Of a stretch of DNA of 64,000 bases, positions 43,927-52,244 are shown piece by piece. Position 1 is the first letter of the stretch; each line of letters opens with the position of its first letter. Origin of the DNA: an uncultured Odoribacter sp. (GTDB taxonomy: Bacteria; Bacteroidota; Bacteroidia; Bacteroidales; Marinifilaceae); assembly GCA_910589025.1 (NCBI GenBank), contig CAJURM010000010.1, positions 39,418 to 103,417 of the forward strand, read 5' to 3'. The notes below the pieces were generated by a model. The model saw only the letters and a program-made list of their open reading frames with translations, was not told the origin of the DNA and ran no database searches. The position numbers and the translations under genes were made by a program.

Positions 43927-45237
43927 CTATTTTTGTTTGGGTAAATAATACAATACCACTCTGTTTTCTTTGGTGAAGTATTTTTTGGCTGCGTTTTGCA
44001 GGTCGGTTTTCGTGATGGCTCTGTATTTGGCAAGTTCTTCGTTTATCTGGTTTGTATTTTTGTAATATGTGTAGGCGGATGCCAGGTTCATGGCACGGGC
44101 TTCAATGGTGGCATTGGAGCTGACCAACTGGTTTTCTATCTGGTTCTGCAATTTCTGAAATTCCCGGTCTGACACCGGTTCATTTTGCAGGCGTTCCACC
44201 TCTTTGTCGATTTCGTGTTCCAGGTCATTCAATTGGACGTTCATGTTCGGAAGTCCTAAGATGATGGAGAGACCGGGGTGTTCCAGCGGGAGCGGCATTG
44301 CTGCCAGTTCCATGGCCATTTGTTTGTCGTTGACAATGGTGGAATACAAACGGGAGCTTTGTCCCTGGGCTAACAGCGTATTCAGCATGGACACTGTGTA
44401 GAAATCGTCGGACGTCATGCCCGGAATGTGGTAAGCCATAATCAGGGCGGGCATTTGGATGTTGTCGTAGGCGGTGTCGCGTACTTCTGCTTTTTGTGCC
44501 GGTTCCTGTATTGCGGGCTGAATGACTGCTGCTCCGGCAGGGATGTCATTGAAGTAGTCGTGGACTAATTTTTTGGCTTCGGCTACATTGAAGTCGCCTA
44601 CAATGGTCAGTACGGCATTGTTCGGTACGTAAAAGGTGTTGTGGAAGTCAATGAAATCCTGGTCCGAGGCGTTGCGGATGTGTTCTTCCGCACCCAGCAC
44701 GTCGTGTTTGTAGGGATGCCGGGTGTAGGCTTTTTTCAAAGTTTCTGTCAGCAAACGTCCGTAGGGGCGGTTATCCCGGCTTTGTCCCATTTCCTGGCAA
44801 ACGACATCTTTTTGGGTCTTGATGCCGATAGATTCGATGGTCGGGTGCAGCATGCGTTCCGATTCCAACCATAAGCCCAGTGCCAGTTCATTCGACGGAA
44901 GTAGTTCATAATAATAGGTGCGGTCGAAAAAGGTGTTGGCGTTCAGGTTGCCGCCCACACGGGTGACATATTTGTCGAATTCATGCCGCTTGATGTTTTT
45001 AGTTCCTTCAAACATCAGGTGTTCAAAGAAATGGGCGAATCCGGTCAATTCCGGTTTTTCGTTTTTAGAACCGACGTGGTACATGACCGATACCACGATG
45101 TTGGGGGTGGTGTGATCTTCTTGCAGAATGACATGCAGTCCGTTGTCCAGTTTGTATTCCACAAAATCGATTTTCTCCGAATTTGCCTGTGCCAGCAACG
45201 GCAGGCAGAAGGCAAGAATGAATACTAATTTTTTCAT
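43927..45237 (-). CDS. M16-family zinc metallopeptidase (active subunit)
   Basis: 436 residues with a signal peptide (LPLLAQA). The inverted zinc motif HFFEH is at residues 69-73 (His69, Glu72, His73), followed by LMFEGT, and the distal glutamate lies in the QKDVVCQEM region. The fold resembles PqqL/processing-protease beta subunits. It should pair with the inactive homologue encoded downstream, degrading peptides in the periplasm. Confidence 0.93.
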   Translation of the reverse strand: MKKLVFILAFCLPLLAQANSEKIDFVEYKLDNGLHVILQEDHTTPNIVVSVMYHVGSKNEKPELTGFAHFFEHLMFEGTKNIKRHEFDKYVTRVGGNLNANTFFDRTYYYELLPSNELALGLWLESERMLHPTIESIGIKTQKDVVCQEMGQSRDNRPYGRLLTETLKKAYTRHPYKHDVLGAEEHIRNASDQDFIDFHNTFYVPNNAVLTIVGDFNVAEAKKLVHDYFNDIPAGAAVIQPAIQEPAQKAEVRDTAYDNIQMPALIMAYHIPGMTSDDFYTVSMLNTLLAQGQSSRLYSTIVNDKQMAMELAAMPLPLEHPGLSIILGLPNMNVQLNDLEHEIDKEVERLQNEPVSDREFQKLQNQIENQLVSSNATIEARAMNLASAYTYYKNTNQINEELAKYRAITKTDLQNAAKKYFTKENRVVLYYLPKQK

Positions 45238-45279
45238 AAATCGAAAGTTAAGGATTATAAAATAATATGAAACTTGTTT

Positions 45280-45507
45280 TTAATCTTCGTTGTGCGGCTC
45301 TTCTTCCGGTGTATATTCCAGGATGTCGCCCGGCTGGCAGTCCAGTACCCGGCATACGGCTTCCAGCGTAGAGAACCGGATGGCTTTGGCTTTCCCGGTT
45401 TTCAGGATGGAAAGGTTGGCTGGTGTGATGTCGACTTTTTCCGCCAGTTCGTTCAGGGACATTTTCCGCCGGGCCATCATGACGTCTATGTTTACTACAA
45501 TAGCCAT
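45280..45507 (-). CDS. Small XRE-family helix-turn-helix regulator
   Basis: 75 residues, one Cro/CI-type helix-turn-helix (RRKMSLNELAEKVDITPANL with recognition helix PANLSILKTGKAKAIR). It belongs to the YozG-like short regulators that occur next to DUF2975 membrane proteins. Its gene begins one base after the DUF2975 stop codon. TATCG-T5-CGATA sites around the operon promoter are the probable binding sites, so it is likely autoregulatory. Confidence 0.88.
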   Translation of the reverse strand: MAIVVNIDVMMARRKMSLNELAEKVDITPANLSILKTGKAKAIRFSTLEAVCRVLDCQPGDILEYTPEEEPHNED

Positions 45508-45508
45508 G

Positions 45509-46186
45509 TTATATTGTCAGTTTTTGTTCTTCACTTAAATCATATCCGGCAGCAAATATTTCTCCGATAACCAGAATGACCAGTCCTAAGATGATTTCCT
45601 TGTATTCCATGCCGTTCCATACGGGATGCCATTCCGTGCCGGCAAACAGTTGGATGGTTTGCCGGATTTCAATGTAACGTCCCAGGCTGCTTAATAAAGA
45701 GGAGGAAATAATCAGGATGGCGATGGCGCGGATCAGCTTGATGTTATCCCGGTTGAATATATTGCCCCGTTTGATGCTTTTGCGCAGGGAGTGTAAAATC
45801 AAGGCGAGAATGACCACAATGACGATGTAACAAAATATGCTGGTGGTGAGCAAAAATCCGGTAAGCATCGAGCGTGACGGGGAGTGGTCGCCTTTGATTG
45901 CGGCATCTATTTGCGTAACCCGGACAAAAATGGAGATGTTGGTGTCTGCCGGGCAAATGACCGGGATTTCATATTTCCCCGGTTTCCTTTCCAATGCGAT
46001 TTCAGGATAAATGTCCGTTTTGGCATTGTCCGGCAGGCAGGTTTCCATGCTTTGCCGGAAGCCTTCTTGCAGGCCGGCTTGAAAATCCCCGCTGAAAAAT
46101 GTATTTCCGAGGGACAGGAAAAGGAGTATCAGAAAAATGCCGTAAAGAATGTTCAGGCGTAACAGGATTTTGGATTTGTGTTGCAT
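45509..46186 (-). CDS. DUF2975 membrane protein
   Basis: 225 residues with four predicted membrane segments (near residues 12-32, 105-135, 155-175 and 190-212) and a long extracytoplasmic loop between the first two. The LIRAIAILIISSSLLSSLGR and final ILVIGEIFAAGYDLSEEQKLTI patterns fit DUF2975. Function is unknown; the partner gene is a small XRE regulator, and the pair may sense a membrane condition. Transcribed from a promoter at 46217-46248 flanked by three operator-like sites. Confidence 0.85.
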   Translation of the reverse strand: MQHKSKILLRLNILYGIFLILLFLSLGNTFFSGDFQAGLQEGFRQSMETCLPDNAKTDIYPEIALERKPGKYEIPVICPADTNISIFVRVTQIDAAIKGDHSPSRSMLTGFLLTTSIFCYIVIVVILALILHSLRKSIKRGNIFNRDNIKLIRAIAILIISSSLLSSLGRYIEIRQTIQLFAGTEWHPVWNGMEYKEIILGLVILVIGEIFAAGYDLSEEQKLTI

Positions 46187-46199
46187 TTCAATAAATAAT

Positions 46200-46214
46200 T
46201 ATCGTTTTTCGATA
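46200..46214. promoter_or_regulatory. Operator site 1, TATCG-T5-CGATA
   Basis: TATCGTTTTTCGATA, a perfect dyad of TATCG and CGATA separated by five T. It covers the expected transcription start of the DUF2975/XRE operon. An identical copy is at 46265-46279 and an inverted half copy (TAAAAACGATA) at 46248-46258. Confidence 0.7.
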
Positions 46215-46216
46215 TG

Positions 46217-46248
46217 CAAATATAAATCCTGTTCAGGAGATGTACAAT
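46217..46248 (-). promoter_or_regulatory. Promoter of the DUF2975/XRE operon
   Basis: On the minus strand ATTG (46248-46245) is followed after 20 bases by TATATTTG (46224-46217). The -33 box overlaps the half operator and the start site falls in operator 1, as expected for repression by the small regulator. Confidence 0.65.
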
Positions 46249-46264
46249 AAAAACGATATAATTT

Positions 46265-46279
46265 TATCGTTTTTCGATA
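46265..46279. promoter_or_regulatory. Operator site 2, TATCG-T5-CGATA
   Basis: Same 15 bases as site 1, 65 bases away. Lies between the DUF2975/XRE promoter and the gpmI promoter. Confidence 0.65.
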
Positions 46280-46326
46280 AAAATTTTCCTTTTTTCTTGA
46301 AAGACCGGGCTTTCCTTCTTCCTGTT

Positions 46327-46357
46327 TTTGTGAAGTCGGGATAAAAATTTAACTTTG
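46327..46357 (+). promoter_or_regulatory. Promoter of gpmI
   Basis: TTTG (46327-46330), 19 bases, TAACTTTG (46350-46357): exact match to the Bacteroidetes consensus, start expected near 46364, about 35 bases before the ATG. Confidence 0.8.
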
Positions 46358-46398
46358 GGAGTTTTAATAAAGAAATAGGAACAATAAATTGAAAAGAT

Positions 46399-47919
46399 AT
46401 GAAAAGAACGTTATTGATGATTCTGGATGGATGGGGTATAGGAAAGCAGGATAAAACCGATGCTATTTTTTCGACTCCGACGCCTTTTATTGACGGATTG
46501 AGTCGGGCTTATCCGCATACACAATTGTATACAAGCGGTGAGAATGTGGGATTGCCCGACGGTCAGATGGGAAATTCCGAGGTGGGGCATTTGAATATCG
46601 GTGCCGGACGGGTTGTGTTGCAGGATTTGGTGCGGATAAACAAGGCGTGCCGTGAGAATACGATTTTGCAGAATCCCGAAATTGTGAAGGCTTTCACGTA
46701 TGCCCGGGAGAAGAACAAACAGGTGCATTTCATGGGGCTGGTTTCCGACGGCGGTGTACACAGTTCTTTGGAGCATTTGAAAAAGTTGTGTGATATTTCC
46801 AAAGAGTACAATATCGAAAAAACGTTTGTTCATTGCTTTATGGACGGACGGGACACCGATCCGCGGAGCGGTTTGGGATTTATTAAGGAGTTGAAGGAGC
46901 ACATGGCGCAGTCCGCCGGACGCATTGCTTCGGTTATAGGACGTTATTACGCCATGGACCGGGACAACCGCTGGGAGCGGGTAAAAGAGGCATACGACAT
47001 GCTGGTATATGGTACGGGTTTTGAAACGCAACATGTGGAAGCTGCGATAAAGAAATCATACGAGGAAGGGATTACCGATGAGTTTATCAAACCGATTGTA
47101 CACGTGACCAGTGACGGGCGTCCCGTGGGATTGTTGCAGCCCGGAGATGTGGTTATTTTCTTTAACTACCGGAACGACCGGGCGAAGGAACTGACCATTG
47201 CCCTGACACAGCGCGATATTCCGGAACAGCAGATGAAGACTATGCCATTGTATTATTGTTGCATGACACCGTATGATGCAACGTTTACGGGCTTGCATAT
47301 CCTGTTTGATAAGGAGAATGTGGAAAATACGCTGGGCGAGGTGGTCAGCCGTGCCGGTTTGAAGCAGTTGCGTATTGCCGAAACGGAAAAATATGCCCAC
47401 GTGACCTTTTTCTTTAACGGAGGGCGTGAGGCTCAGTTTGAGGGAGAGAACCGGATTCTGGTGCCTTCTCCGAAAGTTGCCACATACGATTTGCAGCCGG
47501 AAATGTCTGCTCCCGAAGTGGCAGATAAGTTGGTGGAACAATTGAACCAGCAAGCCGCCGATTTCGTTTGCCTGAATTTTGCCAACGGAGACATGGTGGG
47601 ACATACCGGGGTGTATGAGGCTATTCAGAAAGCTGTTGCCACTGTGGATACCTGTGTGGAAAAAGTGGTTACCGCAGCCCGCAATAACGGTTACGATGTG
47701 TTGATTATTGCAGACCACGGGAATGCGGATAATGCCGTGAATGCAGACGGTACGCCGAATACTGCCCATTCGCTGAATCCGGTGCCCTGCATCTGGGTGA
47801 CGGATGAGAAAGGGAAAGTGATGCATGAGGGTGTGCTGGCGGATGTCGCTCCGACTATTTTGCAAATTATGGGTGTAGAGCAGCCTGCGGAAATGACAGG
47901 AAAGAGCCTGATAGGATAG
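46399..47919 (+). CDS. gpmI: 2,3-bisphosphoglycerate-independent phosphoglycerate mutase
   Basis: 506 residues. The alkaline-phosphatase-like fold shows the metal motif ILDGWGIG at residues 8-15, the catalytic Ser60 in DGQMGNSEVGH, DGRDTDPRSG near 154, and the C-terminal ADHGNADN metal cluster. It interconverts 3- and 2-phosphoglycerate in glycolysis with manganese. A consensus promoter lies directly upstream and a hairpin repeat directly downstream. Confidence 0.96.
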   Translation: MKRTLLMILDGWGIGKQDKTDAIFSTPTPFIDGLSRAYPHTQLYTSGENVGLPDGQMGNSEVGHLNIGAGRVVLQDLVRINKACRENTILQNPEIVKAFTYAREKNKQVHFMGLVSDGGVHSSLEHLKKLCDISKEYNIEKTFVHCFMDGRDTDPRSGLGFIKELKEHMAQSAGRIASVIGRYYAMDRDNRWERVKEAYDMLVYGTGFETQHVEAAIKKSYEEGITDEFIKPIVHVTSDGRPVGLLQPGDVVIFFNYRNDRAKELTIALTQRDIPEQQMKTMPLYYCCMTPYDATFTGLHILFDKENVENTLGEVVSRAGLKQLRIAETEKYAHVTFFFNGGREAQFEGENRILVPSPKVATYDLQPEMSAPEVADKLVEQLNQQAADFVCLNFANGDMVGHTGVYEAIQKAVATVDTCVEKVVTAARNNGYDVLIIADHGNADNAVNADGTPNTAHSLNPVPCIWVTDEKGKVMHEGVLADVAPTILQIMGVEQPAEMTGKSLIG

Positions 47920-47930
47920 AATGGAGCAAC

Positions 47931-47990
47931 GGAACAGTGGAGAAGTGGAGAAATGAGTTTCACTTCTCCATTGTTTCGTTTCTCCACTAA
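47931..47990. repeat. Intergenic hairpin repeat, copy 2 (after gpmI)
   Basis: GGAACAGTGGAGAAGTGGA (47931-47949) is identical to the copy at 22154-22172, and CACTTCTCCATTGTTT (47961-47976) is also shared. Two alternative stems are possible: GGAGAAGTG with CACTTCTCC and AGTGGAGAAA with TTTCTCCACT (47980-47989). May end gpmI transcription. Confidence 0.7.
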
Positions 47991-47999
47991 TTCACAGCT

Positions 48000-48584
48000 A
48001 TGATACAAATCGGTGATGTTATAGTCAGTCTGGATGTTTTTGAGAAAAAATTTTCCTGTGACCTTGCGGCATGCAAAGGAATATGTTGCATCGAGGGGGA
48101 TTACGGTGCGCCTCTGGAAGAGGAGGAAATCGGGCGGATAGAGGAAAACTATGAACAGATAAAACCTTACATGACGGAAGAGGGGAGGGAGGCTGTGAAG
48201 AGTCAGGGATTTGCCGTGAAGGATTGTGAGGGGGAGTGGGTGACGCCTTTGGTCAATAACCGGGAGTGTGCCTATGCCATTGATGAGAAAGGATGTTGTT
48301 GGTGTGCCATAGAGAAGGCATGGAGCGAGAAAAAGTCAGCATTCCGCAAACCGGTGTCCTGTCATTTGTATCCCATCCGTGCCACGCGTTATCCGGCGTT
48401 TGAGGCGTTGAATTATCACAAGTGGAAGATTTGCAGTTGTGCCCGGGTGAAAGGATTTGAGCAGAACATCCCGCTCTATCGTTTTTTGAAAGAGGCGTTG
48501 GTTCTGCGCTACGGCGAAGAGTGGTATGCCGAATTGGAATATGCTGCCAGGGAACTTGAAGAGGGAAGGCTGATTATCAAATAA
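48000..48584 (+). CDS. DUF3109 family cysteine-cluster protein
   Basis: 194 residues, no signal peptide. Near the N-terminus Cys20, Cys25, Cys29 and Cys30 form a CxxxxCxxxCC cluster like that of YkgJ-type putative metal or Fe-S proteins; further cysteines are in NRECAY, GCCWCAI, VSCHLYP and KICSCAR. The pattern fits DUF3109. A metal cluster is likely but the function is not known. Follows gpmI and precedes tRNA-His. Confidence 0.85.
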   Translation: MIQIGDVIVSLDVFEKKFSCDLAACKGICCIEGDYGAPLEEEEIGRIEENYEQIKPYMTEEGREAVKSQGFAVKDCEGEWVTPLVNNRECAYAIDEKGCCWCAIEKAWSEKKSAFRKPVSCHLYPIRATRYPAFEALNYHKWKICSCARVKGFEQNIPLYRFLKEALVLRYGEEWYAELEYAARELEEGRLIIK

Positions 48585-48618
48585 AAAACGGTTTTTTGGA
48601 AAAAATAGAAAAGAAAAA

Positions 48619-48649
48619 ATTGCAGAAACGGATTTTATATCTATCTTTG
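48619..48649 (+). promoter_or_regulatory. Promoter of tRNA-His
   Basis: ATTG (48619-48622), 19 bases, TATCTTTG (48642-48649). The -7 box is an exact consensus match; start expected about 12 bases before the tRNA. Confidence 0.7.
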
Positions 48650-48667
48650 CAAGCGCAAAAGCAAAAT

Positions 48668-48745
<78 letters not shown>

Positions 48746-48902
48746 GAAGAAAGCAGTTGATTTTCAACTGCTTTTTTTATTCTTTTCTCTTTTCGGTGTG
48801 AAAGTTGTATTTCGATGTGTTCCGGATTTCCGAAATTCCAAATAAATCTCTAATTTTACATGGTTTGAAAACGTTTGTAAATCCTAATTTAAATATAAAA
48901 CC

Positions 48903-51782
48903 ATGGCTACAGAACAATTTTTAGGAAGACATGTCGGGCCTCGCCCGGAAGACATCCGTGAGATGTTGCAGGTTATCGGTGTCAGCTCGGTGGAGGAGCT
49001 GATTCAGCAGACAGTGCCGGAATCCATCCGGCTGAAAAGTGTACCGGAGTTGCCGGCACCTTTGAGTGAAGCCGAATTTTTAAATAAAATCCGGGAAATA
49101 GCTGCTAAAAACAAATTATACCGTTCGTTTATCGGACAAGGCTATTATGATACGGTTTCTCCGGCTGTAATCATCCGGAATATTTTGGAGAATCCGGGTT
49201 GGTACACCTCCTATACCCCTTATCAGGCGGAAGTGTCCCAGGGACGGTTGGAGGCTTTGCTTAATTTCCAGACGGTGATATTGGAACTGACCGGAATGGA
49301 AATCACCAACTGTTCGCTGTTGGATGAGGCTACCGCAGCAGCGGAAGCCATGCAGATGATGTTTGCCCTGCGTAATAAAGAGATGAAAAAGGCGGGGGCG
49401 AACAAACTTTTTGTCGATAATAAGATTTTCCCCCAGACGCGTGATGTGTTGATTACCCGTTCCGCCCCGTTCGGGATAGAACTGGTATATGGGGATTACG
49501 ATACCTTTGAATTTACGCCGGAGGTCTTTGGTGCTCTGGTGCAATATCCGGCTTCCCACGGAGAAGTCCGCGATTACCGTGCTTTTGCCGAAAAAGTGCA
49601 TGCACACGGGGCTTTGTTGGCGGTGGCTGCCGATTTGATGAGTCTGGTGTTGCTGACTCCTCCGGGAGAGTGGGGTGCCGACATTGTGGTGGGCTCCACC
49701 CAGCGGTTCGGTATTCCGATGGGCTATGGCGGACCAAGTGCCGCTTATATGTCTACCCGAGAGGAGTATAAGCGGAACATCCCCGGACGTATCATCGGCG
49801 TGACGGTGGATGCTCAGGGACATAAGGCGTTACGCCTGGCATTGCAGACCCGCGAGCAGCATATCAAACGCGAGAAAGCCTCTTCCAATATCTGTACGGC
49901 AACGGCACTGAATGCTACGATGGCAGGATTCTATGCCGTTTATCACGGGCGGGAAGGTTTGGAGAGAATCGCCCGACACATCCATTCGGCAGCTGTGATT
50001 CTGGCAGAGGAGATACAGAAATACGGTTATGTACTGAAAGCGGATAAGTTTTTCGATACCCTCCGTTTTGAGTTGCCTCAGGGTGTGACGGCGGAGGCAA
50101 TCCGGGATAAGGCGCTGGAGAATAAAATCAACCTGCATTATTGCGGTAGCTGTTGCAATGGTGCGGTAGGACTGTCGACCGACGAAAAGATAAATGAGGA
50201 GGAAATCAATACGATTATCCGGATTTTTGCCGAAGTTGCCGGAAAGAAAGCGGAGAAAGCGGAATTCCTGGACGACCGTACGGTGCTGGAACCGGAGATG
50301 TTGAGGGACGATGATTTCCTGGAAGAACCCGTGTTCAATCTCTATCATTCGGAAACGGCACTGATGCGTTATATGAAGAACCTGGAGCGGAGGGACATCT
50401 CTTTGGCTACGTCGATGATTTCGTTGGGGTCCTGCACGATGAAACTGAATGCGGCGGTGGAAATGCTGCCGTTGTCCTGGCCGGAATTTGGTGCTATCCA
50501 CCCGTTTGTGCCCGAATCCCAGGCGGAAGGCTACCGGCAGATGATACAAGAGACGCAGGATATGTTGGCCAAAGTGACGGGGTTTGCCGGATGCAGTCTG
50601 CAACCCAATTCCGGAGCTGCGGGAGAATATGCCTCTTTGATGGTGATACGGCAGTACCACCTGTCGCGGGGCGAGGGACACCGCAACATCATGCTTATTC
50701 CGGCTTCCGCCCACGGAACCAATCCGGCATCCAGTGCGATGGCGGGCTTCACGATTTTAGTCGTGGCTTCCACGCCCGAAGGGAATATCGATGTGGAAGA
50801 TTTCAGGAAGAAGGCGACGGAGAACAGGGAAAACCTGGCGGGCGCCATGATTACCTATCCTTCTACGCATGGTATCTTTGAAGAATCGATAAAAGAGCTG
50901 GCGAAAATCGTGCATGAAAACGGCGGACAGTTGTTTATGGACGGTGCCAATATGAACGGTCAGTGCGGACTGACGAGCCCGGGAACCATCGGTGCGGATA
51001 TATGTCATTTGAACCTGCACAAGACCTTTGCCATGCCTCACGGCGGTGGTGGTCCGGGGGTAGGTCCCATTTGTGCCGCTCCTCACCTGGTGCCCTTCCT
51101 GCCTTCCCATTCTGTTGTAAAAACGGGCGGGGAGAAAGGCATCCATGCCGTGGCTGCTTCTCCTTTCGGATTTGCCAGTTTGCTCCCCATTACTTATGGC
51201 TACCTGCGGATGTTGGGAGGCGAAGGGTTGAAGAGCGTGACGGAAATGGCTATCCTGAATGCGAATTACCTGGCCTCTTCTTTTGAGAAACTGGGCTTCA
51301 AGATATTGTATAAGGGTGCGCAAGGGCGTGTCGGACACGAAATGATCTGGGACTGCACCGAGTTCAACAAACAGTTCGGCATATCCGATTTGGATATTGC
51401 CAAACGCTTGATGGACTTCGGTTTCCATGCCCCCACGCTTTCTTTCCCCGTGCATGGAACGTTGATGGTGGAACCGACGGAGAGCGAGCCGAAGGAAGAG
51501 TTGGACCGTTTCATCGCTGCTTTGAAGACCATCCGGGACGAAATTGTGGAGATTGGAGAAGGAAAAGCCGATAAGACCGACAACGTGCTGAAAAATGCTC
51601 CCCACACACACCGTGTGCTGACGGCAGACGAATGGACGCATGCTTATCCGCGCAGCAAGGCTGCCTATCCGTTGGATTGGGTTGCAGAAAACAAATTCTG
51701 GCCACAGGTAGGCCGGGTTGACGACGGCTATGGTGACCGTAATTTGGTCTGCTCTTGCTGTATCCTCTACGACAAAGCATAG
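48903..51782 (+). CDS. gcvP: Glycine dehydrogenase (aminomethyl-transferring), P protein
   Basis: 959 residues, the fused P1-P2 type. The PLP lysine is Lys707 in LHKTFAMPHGGGGPG; the glycine-rich loop is directly after it. N-terminal FLGRHVGPRPEDI and Y-T-P-Y-Q-A-E near residue 103 are typical, as is SLGSCTMKLNAA near 510. The enzyme decarboxylates glycine and passes the aminomethyl group to lipoyl-H protein. gcvT and gcvH are not in the window. No glycine riboswitch-like structure is seen upstream. Confidence 0.97.
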   Translation: MATEQFLGRHVGPRPEDIREMLQVIGVSSVEELIQQTVPESIRLKSVPELPAPLSEAEFLNKIREIAAKNKLYRSFIGQGYYDTVSPAVIIRNILENPGWYTSYTPYQAEVSQGRLEALLNFQTVILELTGMEITNCSLLDEATAAAEAMQMMFALRNKEMKKAGANKLFVDNKIFPQTRDVLITRSAPFGIELVYGDYDTFEFTPEVFGALVQYPASHGEVRDYRAFAEKVHAHGALLAVAADLMSLVLLTPPGEWGADIVVGSTQRFGIPMGYGGPSAAYMSTREEYKRNIPGRIIGVTVDAQGHKALRLALQTREQHIKREKASSNICTATALNATMAGFYAVYHGREGLERIARHIHSAAVILAEEIQKYGYVLKADKFFDTLRFELPQGVTAEAIRDKALENKINLHYCGSCCNGAVGLSTDEKINEEEINTIIRIFAEVAGKKAEKAEFLDDRTVLEPEMLRDDDFLEEPVFNLYHSETALMRYMKNLERRDISLATSMISLGSCTMKLNAAVEMLPLSWPEFGAIHPFVPESQAEGYRQMIQETQDMLAKVTGFAGCSLQPNSGAAGEYASLMVIRQYHLSRGEGHRNIMLIPASAHGTNPASSAMAGFTILVVASTPEGNIDVEDFRKKATENRENLAGAMITYPSTHGIFEESIKELAKIVHENGGQLFMDGANMNGQCGLTSPGTIGADICHLNLHKTFAMPHGGGGPGVGPICAAPHLVPFLPSHSVVKTGGEKGIHAVAASPFGFASLLPITYGYLRMLGGEGLKSVTEMAILNANYLASSFEKLGFKILYKGAQGRVGHEMIWDCTEFNKQFGISDLDIAKRLMDFGFHAPTLSFPVHGTLMVEPTESEPKEELDRFIAALKTIRDEIVEIGEGKADKTDNVLKNAPHTHRVLTADEWTHAYPRSKAAYPLDWVAENKFWPQVGRVDDGYGDRNLVCSCCILYDKA

Positions 51783-51802
51783 AAAAACGGAATACAAACA
51801 GA

Positions 51803-51839
51803 AAGGGAGTGACTAAAACCGATTAGCTACTCCCTTTTT
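51803..51839 (+). terminator. Rho-independent terminator of gcvP
   Basis: AAAGGGAGTGACTAA pairs with TTAGCTACTCCCTTT with two mismatches and is followed by T-rich sequence. Confidence 0.8.
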
Positions 51840-51984
51840 ATTTTTATTTCTGTAAGAGATTGAAATTATTCGCTTCTCTACGGGATGATGTGCCTTATCC
51901 CCATATTTTTAGCGGGTAGGCTATACAATTTATTTTAGTCGTTTTTATTGATGTAAAGTATTGATTTGTAAGCAGGTATTTTGC

Positions 51985-52153
51985 AAAAAAACGTTCCTTT
52001 TATTGGTGAACTTTTTCCACTACACGAATGCAAATGTACAAATATTTGTTACTCTCCAATACATTTATTTTCAAAATTTTATAAAATATTCACATCAGAG
52101 TTTTCTTAAGGTTTTATTTATTTTCTGTTCCCCAAAAAAAGGAACGTTTTTTT
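51985..52153. repeat. Inverted repeat flanking about 135 bp: second probable invertible promoter segment
   Basis: The left arm (51985-52001) and right arm (52137-52153) are exact reverse complements over 17 bases with core AAACGTTCCTTT. From memory, this core resembles the repeats around invertible capsule promoters of B. fragilis (AAACGT[TA]CGT type); I could not check this. Between the arms is a minus-strand promoter-like sequence. The segment is directly upstream of a surface-protein operon, matching the layout of known invertons. Less certain than the first one, because the arms are shorter, partly homopolymeric, and the promoter match is weaker. Confidence 0.58.
52031..52060 (-). promoter_or_regulatory. 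Promoter-like sequence inside the second inverted repeat, pointing away from the surface operon
   Basis: Minus strand: ATTG (52060-52057), 18 bases, TACATTTG (52038-52031). The -7 box fits TAnnTTTG; the -33 box has three of four bases and the spacer is one base short. No better plus-strand promoter was seen, so the operon is probably OFF here. Confidence 0.45.
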
Positions 52154-52244
52154 TTGTTTATAAGTAGGAGTTTTTCAGACGTGGCTCCGGTTGGTAATGC
52201 TTTTAGTGACAGCGATATAGTGTTTAATTAAAAATACCAATATT

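Larger units (their letters stand above)
51840..52244. other. Gene-free AT-rich region holding the second inverted-repeat promoter segment
   Basis: About 400 bases without a gene. It contains the 17-bp inverted repeat at 51985-52001 and 52137-52153 described separately. At 51971-51979 a short AGCAGGTAT word also found in the arms of the first inverted repeat (10 kb) occurs. The 90 bases before the next ATG show no promoter with both boxes. Confidence 0.6.

Noticed and set aside
45280..46186. XRE/DUF2975 pair as a toxin-antitoxin system
   Set aside because: The membrane protein has 225 residues and four membrane segments, matching the DUF2975 family rather than a small toxin.
48840..48902. 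Glycine riboswitch before gcvP
   Set aside because: The 120 bases between tRNA-His and gcvP are AT-rich and show none of the paired aptamer helices.
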